A DNA stretch of 64,000 nucleotides. It comes from Chlorocebus sabaeus. Its lineage: Eukaryota; Chordata; Mammalia; Primates; Cercopithecidae. Below are positions 1-12,504 of the stretch, in pieces. The notes beneath the pieces were generated by a model that worked only from the letters and a program-made list of their open reading frames with translations, searched no databases and was not told the DNA's origin. The stretch is from NCBI RefSeq assembly GCF_047675955.1, contig NC_132916.1, positions 66,271,481-66,335,480 of the forward strand, read 5' to 3'. Each line of letters begins with the position of its first letter. Positions within the stretch are counted from its first letter, which is position 1. A program made the translations under genes and the position numbers.

Positions 1-246
1 TCTTGAATAAGTTCAAGTCTTTTTCCCAAACAGGATTTATAGCTTGCTTGCTTTCTCACAATTAAATAAACACATTTAATTGTGTTTATTCATATTTTTC
101 TGTAGTAATTCTCTATATTGGTTAAAAAATTCTTCACTATTTAGTAAGACTGTCTCCTATATTGACCCCAAGTATTCTACAGTTTTGCATTTTACTTTTC
201 CATTTAAAAACTATCTCTCATTTATTTATAGGTGATAAGAAAAGAA
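1..246. other. AT-rich sequence, no feature seen
   Basis: I see no gene or recognisable repeat here. Short open frames are low-complexity readings. Confidence 0.5.
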
Positions 247-334
247 ACTTTCTCTTTCTTTCTTTTCTTTTCTTTCTTTCTTTCTCTCTTTCTTTCATTC
301 TTTCTTTCCTTCTTTCTTTCTTTTCTTTCTTTCA
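247..334. repeat. (TTTC)n microsatellite derived from a pseudogene tail
   Basis: An impure TTTC/TTCT tract of about 88 bp. It abuts the 3' end of the minus-strand RPS3A pseudogene, so on the minus strand it reads as GAAA repeats exactly where the retrocopy's poly(A) tail should be. I infer that the tail mutated and expanded into the microsatellite. Confidence 0.9.
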
Positions 335-1164
335 AAAAATAAAACCCTTCATTTGTTTCTATTAAAAATCCGAATTTTAAGCAGACTCTTGGACTGCTGA
401 CTCAAATCCGTCAGGTCATTCAACTTTAGCACCTGTCTCTTCTCAGCGGCATTTCAAAATTACTGCTTTTCCATAAAGCTTCAAGAGTTTTCCCGATTCT
501 TGGACTTAAGCTTCCTCAACATTTTTACTATATTATTGGAGACCTCATGGAGGAATAAATGGATTGCAAACCTTTCTAGGTATTTTCTGCTGCTTTCTGC
601 AATTAATTGACTGATCACTTTTTTCAAGGCACTTGTCTGTTCCTCTTGGATCATGATTTCCATCATCTTCCAGATTTTATGAATCTCTTGGTGCTGAGCA
701 TAAGAGGACTTTCAAATTTGATTGTTGCAATTCTTAGAAAAACCATCACTGAACAGATAAAGCAAATAATCATTGGTAGTCTTAATATCAACATCAGCTT
801 CAAAATGGTCTGTCGTTTTTTAAAAATTGATGTTGGAGGTCACTTCTCATGGGTAAGATCTGTGTCACAGAAGACGATCAGGCAGTTTTGTCCAGAACAT
901 CCTCATTAAGAAACCTGAATTTTATAAAAGCAACTTAATCATCCTTAGATCAGCAAATCTCACTTGAAAAACAAAACACTTGAGGCCATCAGATATAATC
1001 ATACTTGAGACCGTAAGATCCGATTCTGTATCCTTGAGTTTTTATGACTAGTGTTTTCCCAATATTAGTTATACCGAACATAGCTTGTGCTTTTACGTTA
1101 TACCAATCTTTGTTAGAAAATTGATCATTTTCTTGGCTCCCTTTTTGCCACATTTTATAGCCAT
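335..1164 (-). pseudogene. RPS3AP: Processed pseudogene of ribosomal protein S3A
   Basis: An intronless decayed copy of the 40S ribosomal protein eS1/RPS3A mRNA. The start codon complement lies at 1162-1164 and the stop complement at 377-379, so the coding relic is about 788 bp against roughly 795 bp for the 264-residue parent. Recognisable blocks in order are a lysine-rich N-terminus (CGKKGAKK), a QNCL block near 880-900, the segment ADVDIKTTNDYLL near 765-800, SYAQHQ near 690-705, and MMEIM...QT at 630-666. The last open stretch, 61 codons at 481-666, includes KMLRKLKSK, and the end reads GAKVE...VQES. Frameshifts and stops break the frame throughout, including early after the start. The 42 bp below the stop resemble the parent's short 3' UTR and run into the decayed tail at 247-334. 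Lack of introns plus a tail indicates L1-mediated retrotransposition. No function is expected. Confidence 0.93.
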
Positions 1165-3189
1165 TCCTCGACCAAATCTATAATCCTAAAAACAGGAAAC
1201 TACATAAATCTTTTACAAGTCAGTGTGTGATAGATGAAGAACTATTATTCTATGCCACTTCCTCATCACTACCAAATAATCCTTTTTTAAAAAATAGCAA
1301 TTTACAACAGAAATGATATGTGTTTTGAGGAAATAACAATTATTCTGGTAATATGAGTTATTTATTTTAAGCTTTTGTGTTTTCTTAAATGTACTGAGAT
1401 CATTTTTCAGTATAGTTTTATGAGTAAATATTTTTTACCCTCCTAATATCAGATAAAAAGCAGTTTGGTCCCTCAAGTTTAAATCATGATTGTTATTTTT
1501 TTCTAATTTCATTAACTTAATATGTACTTTGGATTCATGCTTCAATTTTACTTTCCTCAATTATTTTCATAAGGATTATTATACATCTAAATAGGCTTTG
1601 AAGTGTAAGAATATTTTAAATGGTGAGCTTCTATCACTTATTTTCCAGCTTCTATTGCCAGTCATTTAGATATAATTAGGTCTGATAAATTGGTCACAAC
1701 CTGGGAAACCATCCTGTATGAATCAATATAATCTGCCAGCTTCTTGGTTGACATAGAAGCTGATTATACAAGCCTGTTTAATGCAACACACATTCTATGC
1801 ATAAATGATTAACATAGTAAAGTTTAGAAAGGAGCCTAGTCAAAGCTATGCTTCCCACAACTTTCATTATTGCTCTATATTTTATCTGCTGCATTATGTC
1901 TTCTTAAACTCAAACTAAAAAATATGTATAGCATACTGACATAAGTAGATAAAGAAAGTGCTTTTAGGGATAATATTCAGTAGTTCTTTCATCAGGGAAG
2001 AATTCTGTCATCCCAAATGTCGTTACAGATGAACTAATACATCAATGTGACTTGCCCAGCAATTGAGTTTCTCTGGCTTCTGATGTTTAGCTGTTCCCAT
2101 CATTAGCTTACTGTAATAATTTGAAGAATAAAAAGACTTGCAAAATCCAGCATTGGGATGCACTGAACTGCATCATCTTATGGATTTAAATGTAATTTCT
2201 GAGGAATAAAAAGGATATAATTGGAGCCCTGAAACAACTAAGCAGAGTGTTCTATGCAAATATTAGAGATCCAGTCAATGAAATATTTTGTCATTCAAAG
2301 GTTTCATACATAAACCATTAGGACAGAATTAAATGAATCATTATTTTATGAGGAATTGTTATAAATTCCTTCTTTTCATGTGTTTGAATCAGTAGCATCA
2401 AAATATTAAAAGATTATTTTCCAAAGAGCGCTGCATCCCTATCTCAACAGAGAAAATTACTAAGCCTAAGGCAAAACTTACATATTGTACAGTAAAGAAA
2501 ATCATTCACAAAAGAAGCTAAAAGGAGTGTGAGTGCACTAAGAATACCCATGGAAGCTGTATACATACATGGAAGTAAATATATAAGTGTAAGTATGATA
2601 TATACATATGTAATCACACATATATGACTATACATGTATACAGATACATGTGTGTGCATAGAAAGAGCAAATAATAATGTAACCATGTACCATGTATCCA
2701 TTCCTCATCTTCCAATGAATTAAAGTTTATAATCAATTTGTTTTATCTGTATCCCTATCACTTAACCCTATCTTACATTAAGGAACTAAACCCACATTAT
2801 ATAGCATTCTTCTGTGTATATTTCTCATGCATCCTTAAATACAATTTTTCAAAAACGTAATCATAATATAAACTACCTTGAAGGATTAACAGTAAACTGC
2901 CTTAAATATCACGAAGGGACTTAAATAACATTAATGCACACAAATATCTAGTGAGTTTTCAGATTTCTCGAGTTTTCTCATGAAGTTACACAGTTAATTT
3001 AATTGAATCAGTGTAAAGATAAGATCGATACACTGGAATTAACCAGTGTGTCTCTTAAATTCTCTTCATATGTTTATCTTTTCCTCCTTTTGAACTTTTT
3101 TCTTACCCTTGAGATTTTGCTGAAAGTAAATAAGTCAAGTTATTTGTCCCTAATAGTTTCACAAAGTCTGAATTTTTCTGATTGTTTCT
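1165..3189. other. AT-rich sequence without recognised gene
   Basis: No coding or RNA gene is seen. A TA/CA-rich low-complexity stretch lies at about 2571-2660. The rest looks like old unique or decayed sequence that I cannot assign. Confidence 0.5.
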
Positions 3190-3506
3190 CTGTGGTATCT
3201 TTTTATTTTGAGACAGTCTTACCCTGTCACCCAGGCTGGAGCTCAGTGACGCGATCTCGCGATCTCGGCTCACCGCAACCTCCGCCCTTCGGGTTCCAAG
3301 GATTCTCCTGCGTCAGCCTCCGGAGTAACTGGGATTACAGGCGCGCACCAGTATGCCAAGCTTTTTGTGTTTTTAGTAGAGATGGGTTTCACTATGTTGG
3401 TCAGGCTGGTCTCTAACTCCTGACCTCAAGTGATCTACCTGCCTTGGCCTCCCAAAGTGCTGGGATTACAGGCGTGAGCCACCGCGCCCATACTGTGGTG
3501 TCTTTT
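3190..3506 (-). mobile_element. Alu (AluS-like), minus strand, with target-site duplications
   Basis: A full-length 7SL-derived SINE in reverse orientation: T-rich tail complement at about 3199, both arms, the internal linker near 3360-3375, and the left-arm head ending near 3490. A 14-bp duplication flanks it: ctgtggtatctttt (3190-3203) and ctgtggtgtctttt (3493-3506), with one mismatch. Near 3250 the octamer gcgatctc is repeated directly, a small private duplication in the right arm. The 137-codon open frame across 3003-3416 is a chance reading through the Alu, not a gene. Confidence 0.96.
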
Positions 3507-6500
3507 AATATGTTTCTCAGTATTCTCAGCGAATTGATTGTTAGATCTAGAAATTCAGTATTAAATTTTAGAAAGAATTTATGTAATAGGTTTAATAGAT
3601 TCTAGGTACTTCCATTAGGAGGCCATAAGCCTGCTTTTCTTGATTTTACTTTATTTGAAGTTATTAATGATAATTATCTAAGTATATTAATTTAAAATTG
3701 AAAAATAGTGATGTTCTAATTATGATACTCATTGATTTATTGGCTGGAATATTTCCATAAAAGAAAGTTTCTCTTATATAGTCTCTGATTACCACAAAAT
3801 ACTTAATATACGAAAGAAGGGATAAATGCTTGATTCTCTTTTTTTAACACTTTTCAGAATAATAAATTATTTTCCTAGCATCTCTGAGAAAACCAGTAAA
3901 ATTCTATGTGTGTCTATATGCCAACATTTAATATTTTAACCGTAGCGATTATTTCTCTCTTTTATGCTTAAATTGATCTATCAATTTATGTATTAATAAT
4001 GGCTAAATTATCTGAACAATCATTTGAGAACTTAAAGGAAAAATTCATTTATAAATCTTGGTCTAAAGGCTTTTGGATAGCTCAATTATGAATAGGTAAG
4101 GCCATGTGGCTTTTTCTTTTCAGCACACTGTATGTAGAGTTGTTTATGGGTTTTACAAATAATTTTAATATGATCTTAAATTAATTGTATCAATTATAAG
4201 TTTCCAACATCTCCTATTAATATGTATATAAACTTCTCTGTTGCAAATAGGAGTTTATAAGCTAAAAGGGGCATATAATGTGCTATGAGGTTTCTTGAAA
4301 GCAAATTTCAAAGGAAAAATACGTATTATGTGATATGAGTTTTTTACTTATATATAAATAAATTTCATACATGTAGATATAATTTCTTAGAATTCACTTA
4401 TATGGAAGAAATTATATAATGCATGTACATAAAGGAACACATTTTATCTTTATTACTTGACCTCATTAAATGGATTTTTATTTTTTAAGGAAATAGATAG
4501 TTTTATTTATATGTTTCTCTTTGGAAGACTCCTGATTTAAAAACTTTAAAAATTTTAAAATAATTTTATAACTACCATAAGTATTGTACCTGAATTCCAT
4601 TTTTAAAAACCTAGGGTAAAAGTTCACTTAAAGAGAAACTGAAGATTAATAATCTAATTGAAATAACAGATTTGTAATTAAGTATGCCTGAATGCTCAAC
4701 TCTAGCTGCCACAAATTTTAACACTGTGTTTTGTTTCTTTCTCTTGACATAGTACTTTAAAGTATTTGAAGATATTTACTGTACATTACAAAATAAACAA
4801 GTACACGACATTAGAACATGACCTTTGTTGATTTTAATCAGTAAGCTTGTCTATGTAAATCCTGGGACCAGTAAGATATGTTAACAAATAAAATTACATA
4901 TTGCTAATAGAATTTTAAAATCTTTTTAAATATTAAAATGTATAACTTTTTCAAAGTATAAGTACAAATAAATTTTGAGGACTATAAATCCTTTTTTAAG
5001 AGTTATATCTTAAGAAGCACTGTGGCGTGAATGACAAGAGTGAATTAGTCATCAAAATTATAATTACTTTACCCATGTGATATATAACTTACAAATGAAT
5101 GTATGTCATTTAATTTTATTTTTGCTTTAAATTAATTGTAGGTTGTATTACATATAGTAATACATTACACCTGCAACCAAATTATTCTGTCAGCCCGTTT
5201 ACTCAAAAGTGCAAGATCAATATTGAGACTTCATGAGTTAAATCACCGAATAATACTTGTTTGTACTCCACATTGTACTTATTGACCACGTAAGAAAAAC
5301 CTGCCATTTTTAAATGCAATGTACTAGTCAATATACTTCCAAAATAATCAGAATTGAAGTAACCGATCAACTATTACATTTTAATTCACAATTAAATGTT
5401 TGGTTTTTTGATGTTATCTTCAAGAAACATTCTATGATAATCTATGCCATATTACCTAACATAAATGGGAAAAAAGTTAACAGAAATGCTGAATTAAAAG
5501 AATTAAGACTATTTAATGCAAAATGTGTCCATGGACACCATACTAATGCTTTTATATAATTCATTTTCTTATTTTGTATAGTTTGAAAGTGAAAGTAGGC
5601 ACTATTAATAATTGTGCTGAAACAATGTATATAAAACAAATGTGTCTAGGGCAACCAGACATTGAAAAAATTAAAACAAACTGACCCCTACCTTCTTTGA
5701 ATGTCTTATAGTACGATAGCTATTTATAAACAATTAAACACAATCTCATATTGCTTAAGAGCTGAATAGGCATAATTATAATGAAACTTGGTTTGGTAAG
5801 AAAAAGATTTTAGTATCAAGCTTGCTACCTTTATCAGCAGTATTTTGTGACAAACATATTTAAAATTAAAATCTTTATTTTGTTGCATATATTTTAACCT
5901 TCTTCTGCTGTTACAATTTTTTTCCACCAGATGGTAGCCAAGAAAAGCAGGAAAGAAAGAGATTAACAGAGTTAAAATAAACAAAATTAAATTGAAATAA
6001 ACCTCAAACAAAAAAATTTGATTGTAGCTACAGATGTAAACACACTTGCAAAAATTTGATATACTGAGTAAATAAAAACAAAGCTTTTTAAAATGCTTTT
6101 CTTCTGATACTGAATGTGTGAAAGCTCTTTAAGAGTAAGTTGAATTTGAAAGCCTCTGAGACTGTTAAAAAATATAGATAGAAGAATACTAAACTTGAGA
6201 CCTGAAGTCAATTTTTTTCATAGAACATTCACAAGTGTATGAATATAGGTTTGTTTTAAATATTTCCCTAATCTTTTTTTATTTAAAAGAAGCATTGTGA
6301 TGTTCTGAAATATAAATTTTGGATATATATTTCCTGACAGTTCTTTTATAAAAAACCATCTATCCCACTTATGCAAAAATCAAATATGTGGAATTGTTTC
6401 CTCTGTGTGGAGTCTTCACTTCTATCCTTGTTAGTCTTGGCTCGTACATGAAGTATTCATTATTTGCAAAAACCAATTATGATCCCTGTCTGGATACATT

Positions 6501-7884
6501 AAGATTTTTTCTACAAGTCTTTTCCTCTCTATCACATTTTAAGCAACAGTTTACATGAATTATTCATAGTACCCATATTGCAGGCAAGTTTTTTTATTAA
6601 ATTTGATCGTAATAATAGTTATTACCCCAGTCATGGCAGTTTTATGAGTATTCTTCAATGCCATTACCTGGAAAGATTTCAATCAAGAAATATAAGAGAT
6701 GCAAATCAATTTCCATAATAAAATTAAACTGTACCATCTACTCTTTCATTCCAGCAATAGAGCTGATTGACAGCCTCTCCCTCATACCTGGAGCAGATAA
6801 CATTCAGATGCAGAAATAGACAATGGTAGATTATTTCTTCTTAAACATTTCACTGTCTTTTTCTTCGTTGTTGGTGTTTAGTGTTTGCTAACTTCACTGA
6901 AAGATAATATTTAACTTAAATTCCATATACATATTTATTTTTGAAGCAACATATTTTCTGATAATGGTTGATTTTCTCTGAGGTAGTTGAGCTTATAAGC
7001 AAATGAATACAGAATTAAGTGCCATCATCTTGTTTTTCTCCTAAAAACAGTATAGCCTCCTTTTGTAGAGGAAATCATACTCTGTTATTGGGGGGGCAAA
7101 GTGGTTAATTTTGTTCTGAGTATCAATTTATTTTCTAGTCTCTTCACTCTTTAATTCCATTCCTCATGACAATAAAATAGAGAGTGATAGAGTGGATTAC
7201 AAGATTGTGTACACAAACTGGGAAAATACAGACCTTGGATACACATCATGTGAGTAGGTACAAAACAACTCTCTCTATATATATATAATCATAATTTTTT
7301 ATGATCATAATTTTCTTCTAAAAATACGTAACAGATTCTTCTCTCAAAAGATAAAGAAAGGTATTAAGTTGGACTGCAATTTTGCAGAGATAGATTGGAG
7401 CAGTTTTTAGAATAGAGGTCATGAATCCAGAGGGCAGAAGAGTTGTGAATATATGCACTATGTACCCTGTTCTAGAAAGGTAGCCTGAAGACCTGTGAAG
7501 GTCCATAGACTTCCTTCCACTAATCTTTGAGTTACTGGGAACCATCTAATTCCATGCCTCCAAAAACAGCGCAGAATTTGAGTAGAAGATGAAATAGCAG
7601 TAGTGATGTTTTGTGAGAATGACTCTCCCATACTTTTCAATGCAGTGTCACTAAGTAAAGATCTTAAAACTTAATGAGTTCCTTATTGTTCTCTTCAACA
7701 AATATTCAGTTAATATTTACATGGTCTTAACATGTAAAACCTCTTCAGCTTAATATTTCTACTTTATTCATAACTTTCTATTTTCTCAGATACAACTGTG
7801 TCCTGAGGCTGTATTAAAATATAATTTTAAGACTAGAAACAAATTTTTTTACTGAAGGAAGATAGGAATTTTAAAGTTCACTTG
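3507..7884. other. Long AT-rich stretch, nothing assignable
   Basis: I see no gene, RNA or recognisable young repeat. Open frames of up to 95 codons (for example 5724-6011) have low-complexity AT-driven composition and no recognisable domain. A short inverted repeat gtattac/gtaatac lies at about 5146-5164, and a run of seven G at 7090-7096. Confidence 0.5.
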
Positions 7885-8175
7885 GCAGCAGTAGTACTCT
7901 CCAGAAGGTTTTGTCATGCTAGCTCTACTTTCTTTCATGAATTTATTTAAACTTTACTTCTTCCTGCCTTTACTGACTGTCCCATCTGGTATGGGAGCCT
8001 CATATTTTTCCTTGTCTGTATCTCAGTACTTATTACCATAAACAGTTCCTGTTTAATTATTTATGTCTACACCAGTCTATAAATCCTTTCCAGCCAGACA
8101 TATTGGCTATGTATTCCATGTCTAGGACAATGCTTAGTCAATGCTCATTGATTTGATTGGATGGATTAATGGAAG
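7885..8175 (+). mobile_element. L2 LINE 3' end fragment
   Basis: The terminal part of an ancient L2 element. The order of landmarks fits the L2 3' end: a block resembling cacttatcac, then a region like 'fragment of sixty bases before the terminal motif', then gtctaggacaatgcttagtc and caatgctcattgatttgattgg, matching the L2 ending of the type 'cctggcacatagtaggtgctcaataaat'. Divergence is high, as expected for a mammalian-wide repeat. The left border is approximate. Confidence 0.72.
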
Positions 8176-8739
8176 CACCAGTTTCAGAGGTTAACAGACT
8201 CCATAACTGAAAAGCATTTTCAAGAAAAATCTCATCTACTCAATAAGCAATTGTTCCTCTCCTGCTGCATAATAGAAATTAATGAACACCTTGAAACCTA
8301 TGGTGTATTCACTTCTGTGCTGTTCATTGTTTAAGTTAATATCAAAAAAGTATTTGTCTCATTTACAAAGTTATCAAATTAATTTGAATTAAATGCTATT
8401 AAATCATATTGTGAAAGAATGAAAGTCTTGTATTTTCAAAGAACAAACACATAACATATGCATTAAATCTATATATTAAATTATATGAATATAAAATAGT
8501 AAAATTTCTGTGTACGTGAAACTAGCTAAGAGGTCAACTTAACAGAAAATTTAAACATCTAAATTTCCTGCAAAATTGTTTAATGTAGGTCACAAAATTA
8601 GGCTTCATATTCTTAGTGTATAAAAAAAGCAACAATCAAAATAAATTATTCCACTAGTATTACATGTAATATAGAGCCATGGAATAAGTGGGTGAGTTGA
8701 GAGACAACCATCTGAAATATAAGATGATTTATTCTCACA
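8176..8739. other. AT-rich sequence, nothing seen
   Basis: No gene or identifiable repeat. It lies between the L2 end and the start of the old L1. Confidence 0.4.
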
Positions 8740-9057
8740 AAATATATTACCGTTGAACAATAATAATGCATGCTATTACAAAACCACAGTAATTGAGTGG
8801 GCATGGTTCAGGCATAAGGATAGATGTATAGGTCAATAAAATGATTGAAAGTTGAAGAAAAAAAACTTATGTTTATGTCTAATTTGGACAAGGGTGCCAA
8901 GACAACTCAGTGGGGAAAAATAGTCTTTTCAATAAAAGATGCTCAGACAAAACAATATTCACATGAGAGAAAACAAAGTTGGACCCTTACACACATCATG
9001 TACAGAAATTAACTCAAAATGGATCACAGAATTGAATGAAAGAGCTAGAACAATATA

Positions 9058-9407
9058 TATAGTACATGTTTGTGTGTGTGTGTGTATATATATACACACT
9101 AATTTTTTTGTTATTTTTTGACAAAAATAATCTGTCACCTAGTCTATAGTGCACTGGTGTGATGACATCTCACTGCAGCCTTGACCTCCTGATATCAAGC
9201 AATCCTCCTACCTCAGGCTCTTTAGTAGCTAGGACTACAGACATATGCCACAACAACCAACTAATTATTTTTTATTTTTATTTTTTGTAGAGATTGGCTC
9301 TCCTTATTTTTCTCAGGCTGATCTTAAACTCCTGGGCTCAAGCAATATTCCTTCTTCAGCCTCCCAAAGTTCTGGGATTACAGGCATGACCTGTTGCTAA
9401 AACTATA
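9058..9407 (-). mobile_element. Old Alu (AluJ-like), minus strand, with microsatellite tail
   Basis: A diverged Alu in reverse orientation with CpG sites mostly decayed. Body at about 9100-9394. A (TG)n(TA)n(CA) tract at about 9067-9099 sits where the A-tail should be. Candidate target-site duplications are gctagaacaatata (9044-9057) and gctaaaactata (9396-9407), both matching the interrupted L1. High divergence supports AluJ. Confidence 0.9.
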
Positions 9408-9855
9408 AACCTCTTAGAAAAAAAACATAGAAGTAAATCTCTGTGACTTGGATCAGGCAATGGCTTCTTACATGTGCAATCAAAGGCACAAGAAACAAGA
9501 AGTAAAAGATTACTGGGTTTCATCAAATTTTAAAACTTTTGTAAACAGGATAAAGTAAAAAGTCACCCCCAAGAATGAAAGAAAATATTTAACAATTACA
9601 TATATAAAAGATTTGTTTCCAGAATGAGGAACTCTTACAACTCAACAATAATCCAATAACCCTATCAAAAATGAGCAATGGATTTGAATAAACAATTCCC
9701 AAAAGAAGATATACAAATGTTCAATAAGCACAATAAAAAATGCTCAACATCTCTAGTCATTAGAAATATATAAAGTGAAATGACAATAAGATACAATTTT
9801 ACACCCACTAGGACATTTATAATTAAAAAGATAAATAATAACAAGTGTTGATGTG

Positions 9856-10225
9856 TGATACGGTTTGGCTGTGTCCCCCATCCAAATCTCATTTTTATTT
9901 GCAGCTCCCATAATCCCCATGTGTCCTGGGAGTGACCCAGAGCAGGAAATCAGCAGGCCTGGTTTCTCTCATGCTGTTCTCATCATAATGAGTCAGTGCT
10001 CATGAGATCTGATGGTTTTCTAGGGTACTTTCCCCCTTTTGCTTGGCACTTCTCCTTGCTGCCACCATGTGAAGAAGGATGTGTTGCTTCCTCTTCCACC
10101 ATTATTGTAAGTTTCCTGAGGTCTCTCCAGCTATGCTGAACTGTGAGTCAATTAAATCTCTTTCCTTTGTAAATTACCCATTCTTCGGTATGTCATTATT
10201 AGCAGCATGAAAATGAACTCATACA
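9856..10225 (+). repeat. 5' LTR of the MaLR element
   Basis: Begins tgatacggtttggctgtgtc and ends near catacag, about 370 bp. The LTR contains the conserved block tgagtcaattaaatctcttt, including the usual polyadenylation-region AATTAAA. It pairs with the LTR at 11645-12026 as expected for a provirus. Confidence 0.93.
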
Positions 10226-11644
10226 GTAAATTCATACTGGGAGTGTACTGGGAGTGTAAAGGGAGTGTTCAGCAGTGGTACTGCTGTAAAGATACCAAAA
10301 AATGTGGACGTGACTTTGGAACTGGGTAACACACGGAGGTTGAAAGAGTTTGGAAGGCTCAGAACAAGATAGGAAGATGTGGGAAAGTTTGGAACTTCCT
10401 AGAGACTTGTTGAATGGCTTTGACCAAAATGCTGAGAGTGATAAGGACAATAAGGTCCAGGCTAAGCTGGTCTCAAACGGAGATGAGGAACTTGTTGGGA
10501 ACTGCAGCAAAGGTGACTGTTGTTATACTTTAGCAAGAAGATTGGTGGCATTTTGCTTCTGCCCTTGAGATCTGTGGAACTTTGAACTTGAGAGAGATGA
10601 TTTAGGGTATCTGGCAGGAGAAATTTCTAAACAGCAAAGCATTCAAGAAGTGACAGAGCTAAGAGTTTAGAAAATGTGCAGCCTGAAGATGCAATAGAAA
10701 AAGAAAAAACTCATTTTCTTAGGAGAAATTCAAGCCGACTGCAGAAATTTGCATAAGTAACAAGGAGTCAAATGTGAATCTTTAAGACAATAGGGAGAAT
10801 GTCTTCAGGGTAGTCAGAGAGCTTCACAACAGCCAGTCACATCACAGGCCCAGAAAGCTAGGAGGGAAAAAATGGTTTCCTGGGCTGGGTCAGGTCCTCG
10901 TGCTGTGTGCAGCCTAGCAACGTGGTACATGCATCCCAGCTGCTCCAGCCAAGGATAAAAGGGGCCAAGGTGCAGTTAGGGTCATGGCTCCAGGGGGTGA
11001 AAACCACCAGCCTTGGCAGCTTCTATGTGGTGTTGGTCCTGTGGGTGCACAGAAAACAAGAGTTGAGGTCTGGAAACCTCTGCCTAGATTTCAGAGGATA
11101 TATGGACATGCTTGGTGTCTTGGCAGAAGTGTGCTACAGGGGCAGAGCCCTAATGGAGAACATCTGCTAGGACAGTACAGAAGGGAAATTTGGGGTTGGA
11201 GTCACCACACATAGTCTCTAGTAAGGCACTGCCTAGTGGAATATGAAAAGAGGGCCATCAGTGTCCAGACCCCAGAATGGTACATCCACTGACAGCTTGC
11301 ACCATGCACCCGGAAAAGCTGCAGACATTCAATGCAAGCCTGTGAAAGCAGCCAGGAGGGGGCTGTATCATGCAAAGCCACAGGGGTGGGGTGGCTCAAC
11401 GTTGTGGGAGCCCACCTCTTGCATCACTGTGACCTAGATATGAGTCATGGGGTCAAATGAGATCATTTTGGAACTTTAAAGACTGGTCTATTGGATTTCA
11501 GACTTGTCTTGTCTCAGATGAGACTTTGAACTTGCACTTTTGAGTTAATGCTAGAATGAATTTAGACTTTGGAGGACTGTTGGAATTGCATGATTGTGTT
11601 TTGAAATGTCAGGATATGAGATTTGGGAGAGACCAGGGGTGGAA
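10226..11644 (+). mobile_element. MaLR internal region
   Basis: About 1.4 kb of MST/THE1-type internal sequence. Recognisable blocks include gaactgggtaac (near 10320), ggaacttcctagagacttgt (10391), aactttgaacttgagagaga (near 10580), and a GC-richer segment at 10840-11440. No protease, reverse transcriptase or envelope motif is visible. It is shorter than full MaLR internal regions I recall. Confidence 0.88.
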
Positions 11645-12026
11645 TAATATGGTTTGGCTGTGTCCCCACCCAAATCTGATCTCGAATTGTCATTTCCATA
11701 ATCCCACATGTCATGGAAGGGATCTGCTGGAAGGTATTTTAATTATGGGGGTGGTTACCATCATGCGGCTCTCATGATAGTACATGAGTGAGTTGTCACG
11801 AGATCTGTTGGTTTCATAAGGGACATTTCCTTCTTTTGCCTGTCACTTTTCCTTGCTGTCACCATGTGAAGGAGGCCATGTTTGCTTCCCCTTCTGCCAT
11901 GATTGTAAGTTTCCTGAGGCTTCCCTAGCCATGCTGAACTGTTAGTCAATTAAACATCTTTCCTTTATAAATTAACCAGTCTCAGGTATGTCTTCATTAG
12001 TAGCATGAGAATGGACTAATACAACA
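11645..12026 (+). repeat. 3' LTR of the MaLR element
   Basis: Begins taatatggtttggctgtgtc (first G mutated to A) and ends near gactaataca, about 380 bp. It is colinear with the 5' LTR at 9856-10225 but clearly diverged from it. Their pairwise divergence would date the insertion. Confidence 0.93.
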
Positions 12027-12504
12027 AGTATGTGGGGAAATACACATATGATATATGACAAACCTTCATACATTCTTATGAAATGTAAAATGATGCAGCC
12101 TCCTGAAAGACATATTGACAGTTTCTCAAAAAGTAAAGTATAGGATGATTATATGACCCAGAAATTCCAGAGAAATATACTCAAGAGAAAAGACGTATAT
12201 GCCCATGCAAAAATATGTGATTATGCATGGTCAGATTCTTGATAATAGCAAAAATGTTAGAACAACCTAAATGCCTATCAACTGATAAATGGATATTTGA
12301 AATATGGTATATCTGTACAATGGAATACTATTCTATTATGAAAATAACGAATTACTGACAAATGCTACAATATGGATGAACTTGATAACATTGTGCTAAG
12401 TGAAAGAAAATACTCAAAAATGATCACACATTGTATGACTGTATTTATAGAAAAAAATCGAAAAAATAGAAAATAAGTGCAAATGAGATAAATAGAAAAA
12501 AGCA

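Larger units (their letters stand above)
9856..12026 (+). mobile_element. Complete MaLR (MST/THE1-like) provirus
   Basis: An ERVL-MaLR retrotransposon with both LTRs in the same direction and about 1.4 kb of internal sequence between. It was inserted into the old L1. MaLR elements are non-autonomous and carry no functional gag, pol or env; the internal open frames here (for example 10350-10568 and 10907-11170) have no recognisable retroviral domain. The exact 3' edge and the short target-site duplication are not clear: atgtg occurs at 9851-9855 and 12030-12034, but six bases (acaagt) separate the second copy from the expected LTR end. Confidence 0.93.
8740..12455 (+). mobile_element. Old L1 (L1M) ORF2 3' fragment, split by AluJ and a MaLR provirus
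   Basis: Three colinear pieces of one LINE-1: about 8740-9057, 9408-9855 and 12030-12455. They read through the ORF2 C-terminal half, with blocks such as ggtgccaagac..cagtggggaaaaa, ttaactcaaaatggatcac, gaactcttacaactcaaca and the final caatggaatactattc. The first gap is filled by a minus-strand Alu, the second by a complete MaLR element. The reading frame is thoroughly broken. Homology to ORF2 fades after about 12455. The L1 is older than both insertions. Confidence 0.9.

Noticed and set aside
3003..3416. 137-codon open frame on the plus strand
   Set aside because: Most of it is a reading through a minus-strand Alu, a common source of spurious frames.
10350..11214. MaLR internal open frames as retroviral proteins
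   Set aside because: No retroviral domain is visible, and MaLR internal regions are non-coding by nature.
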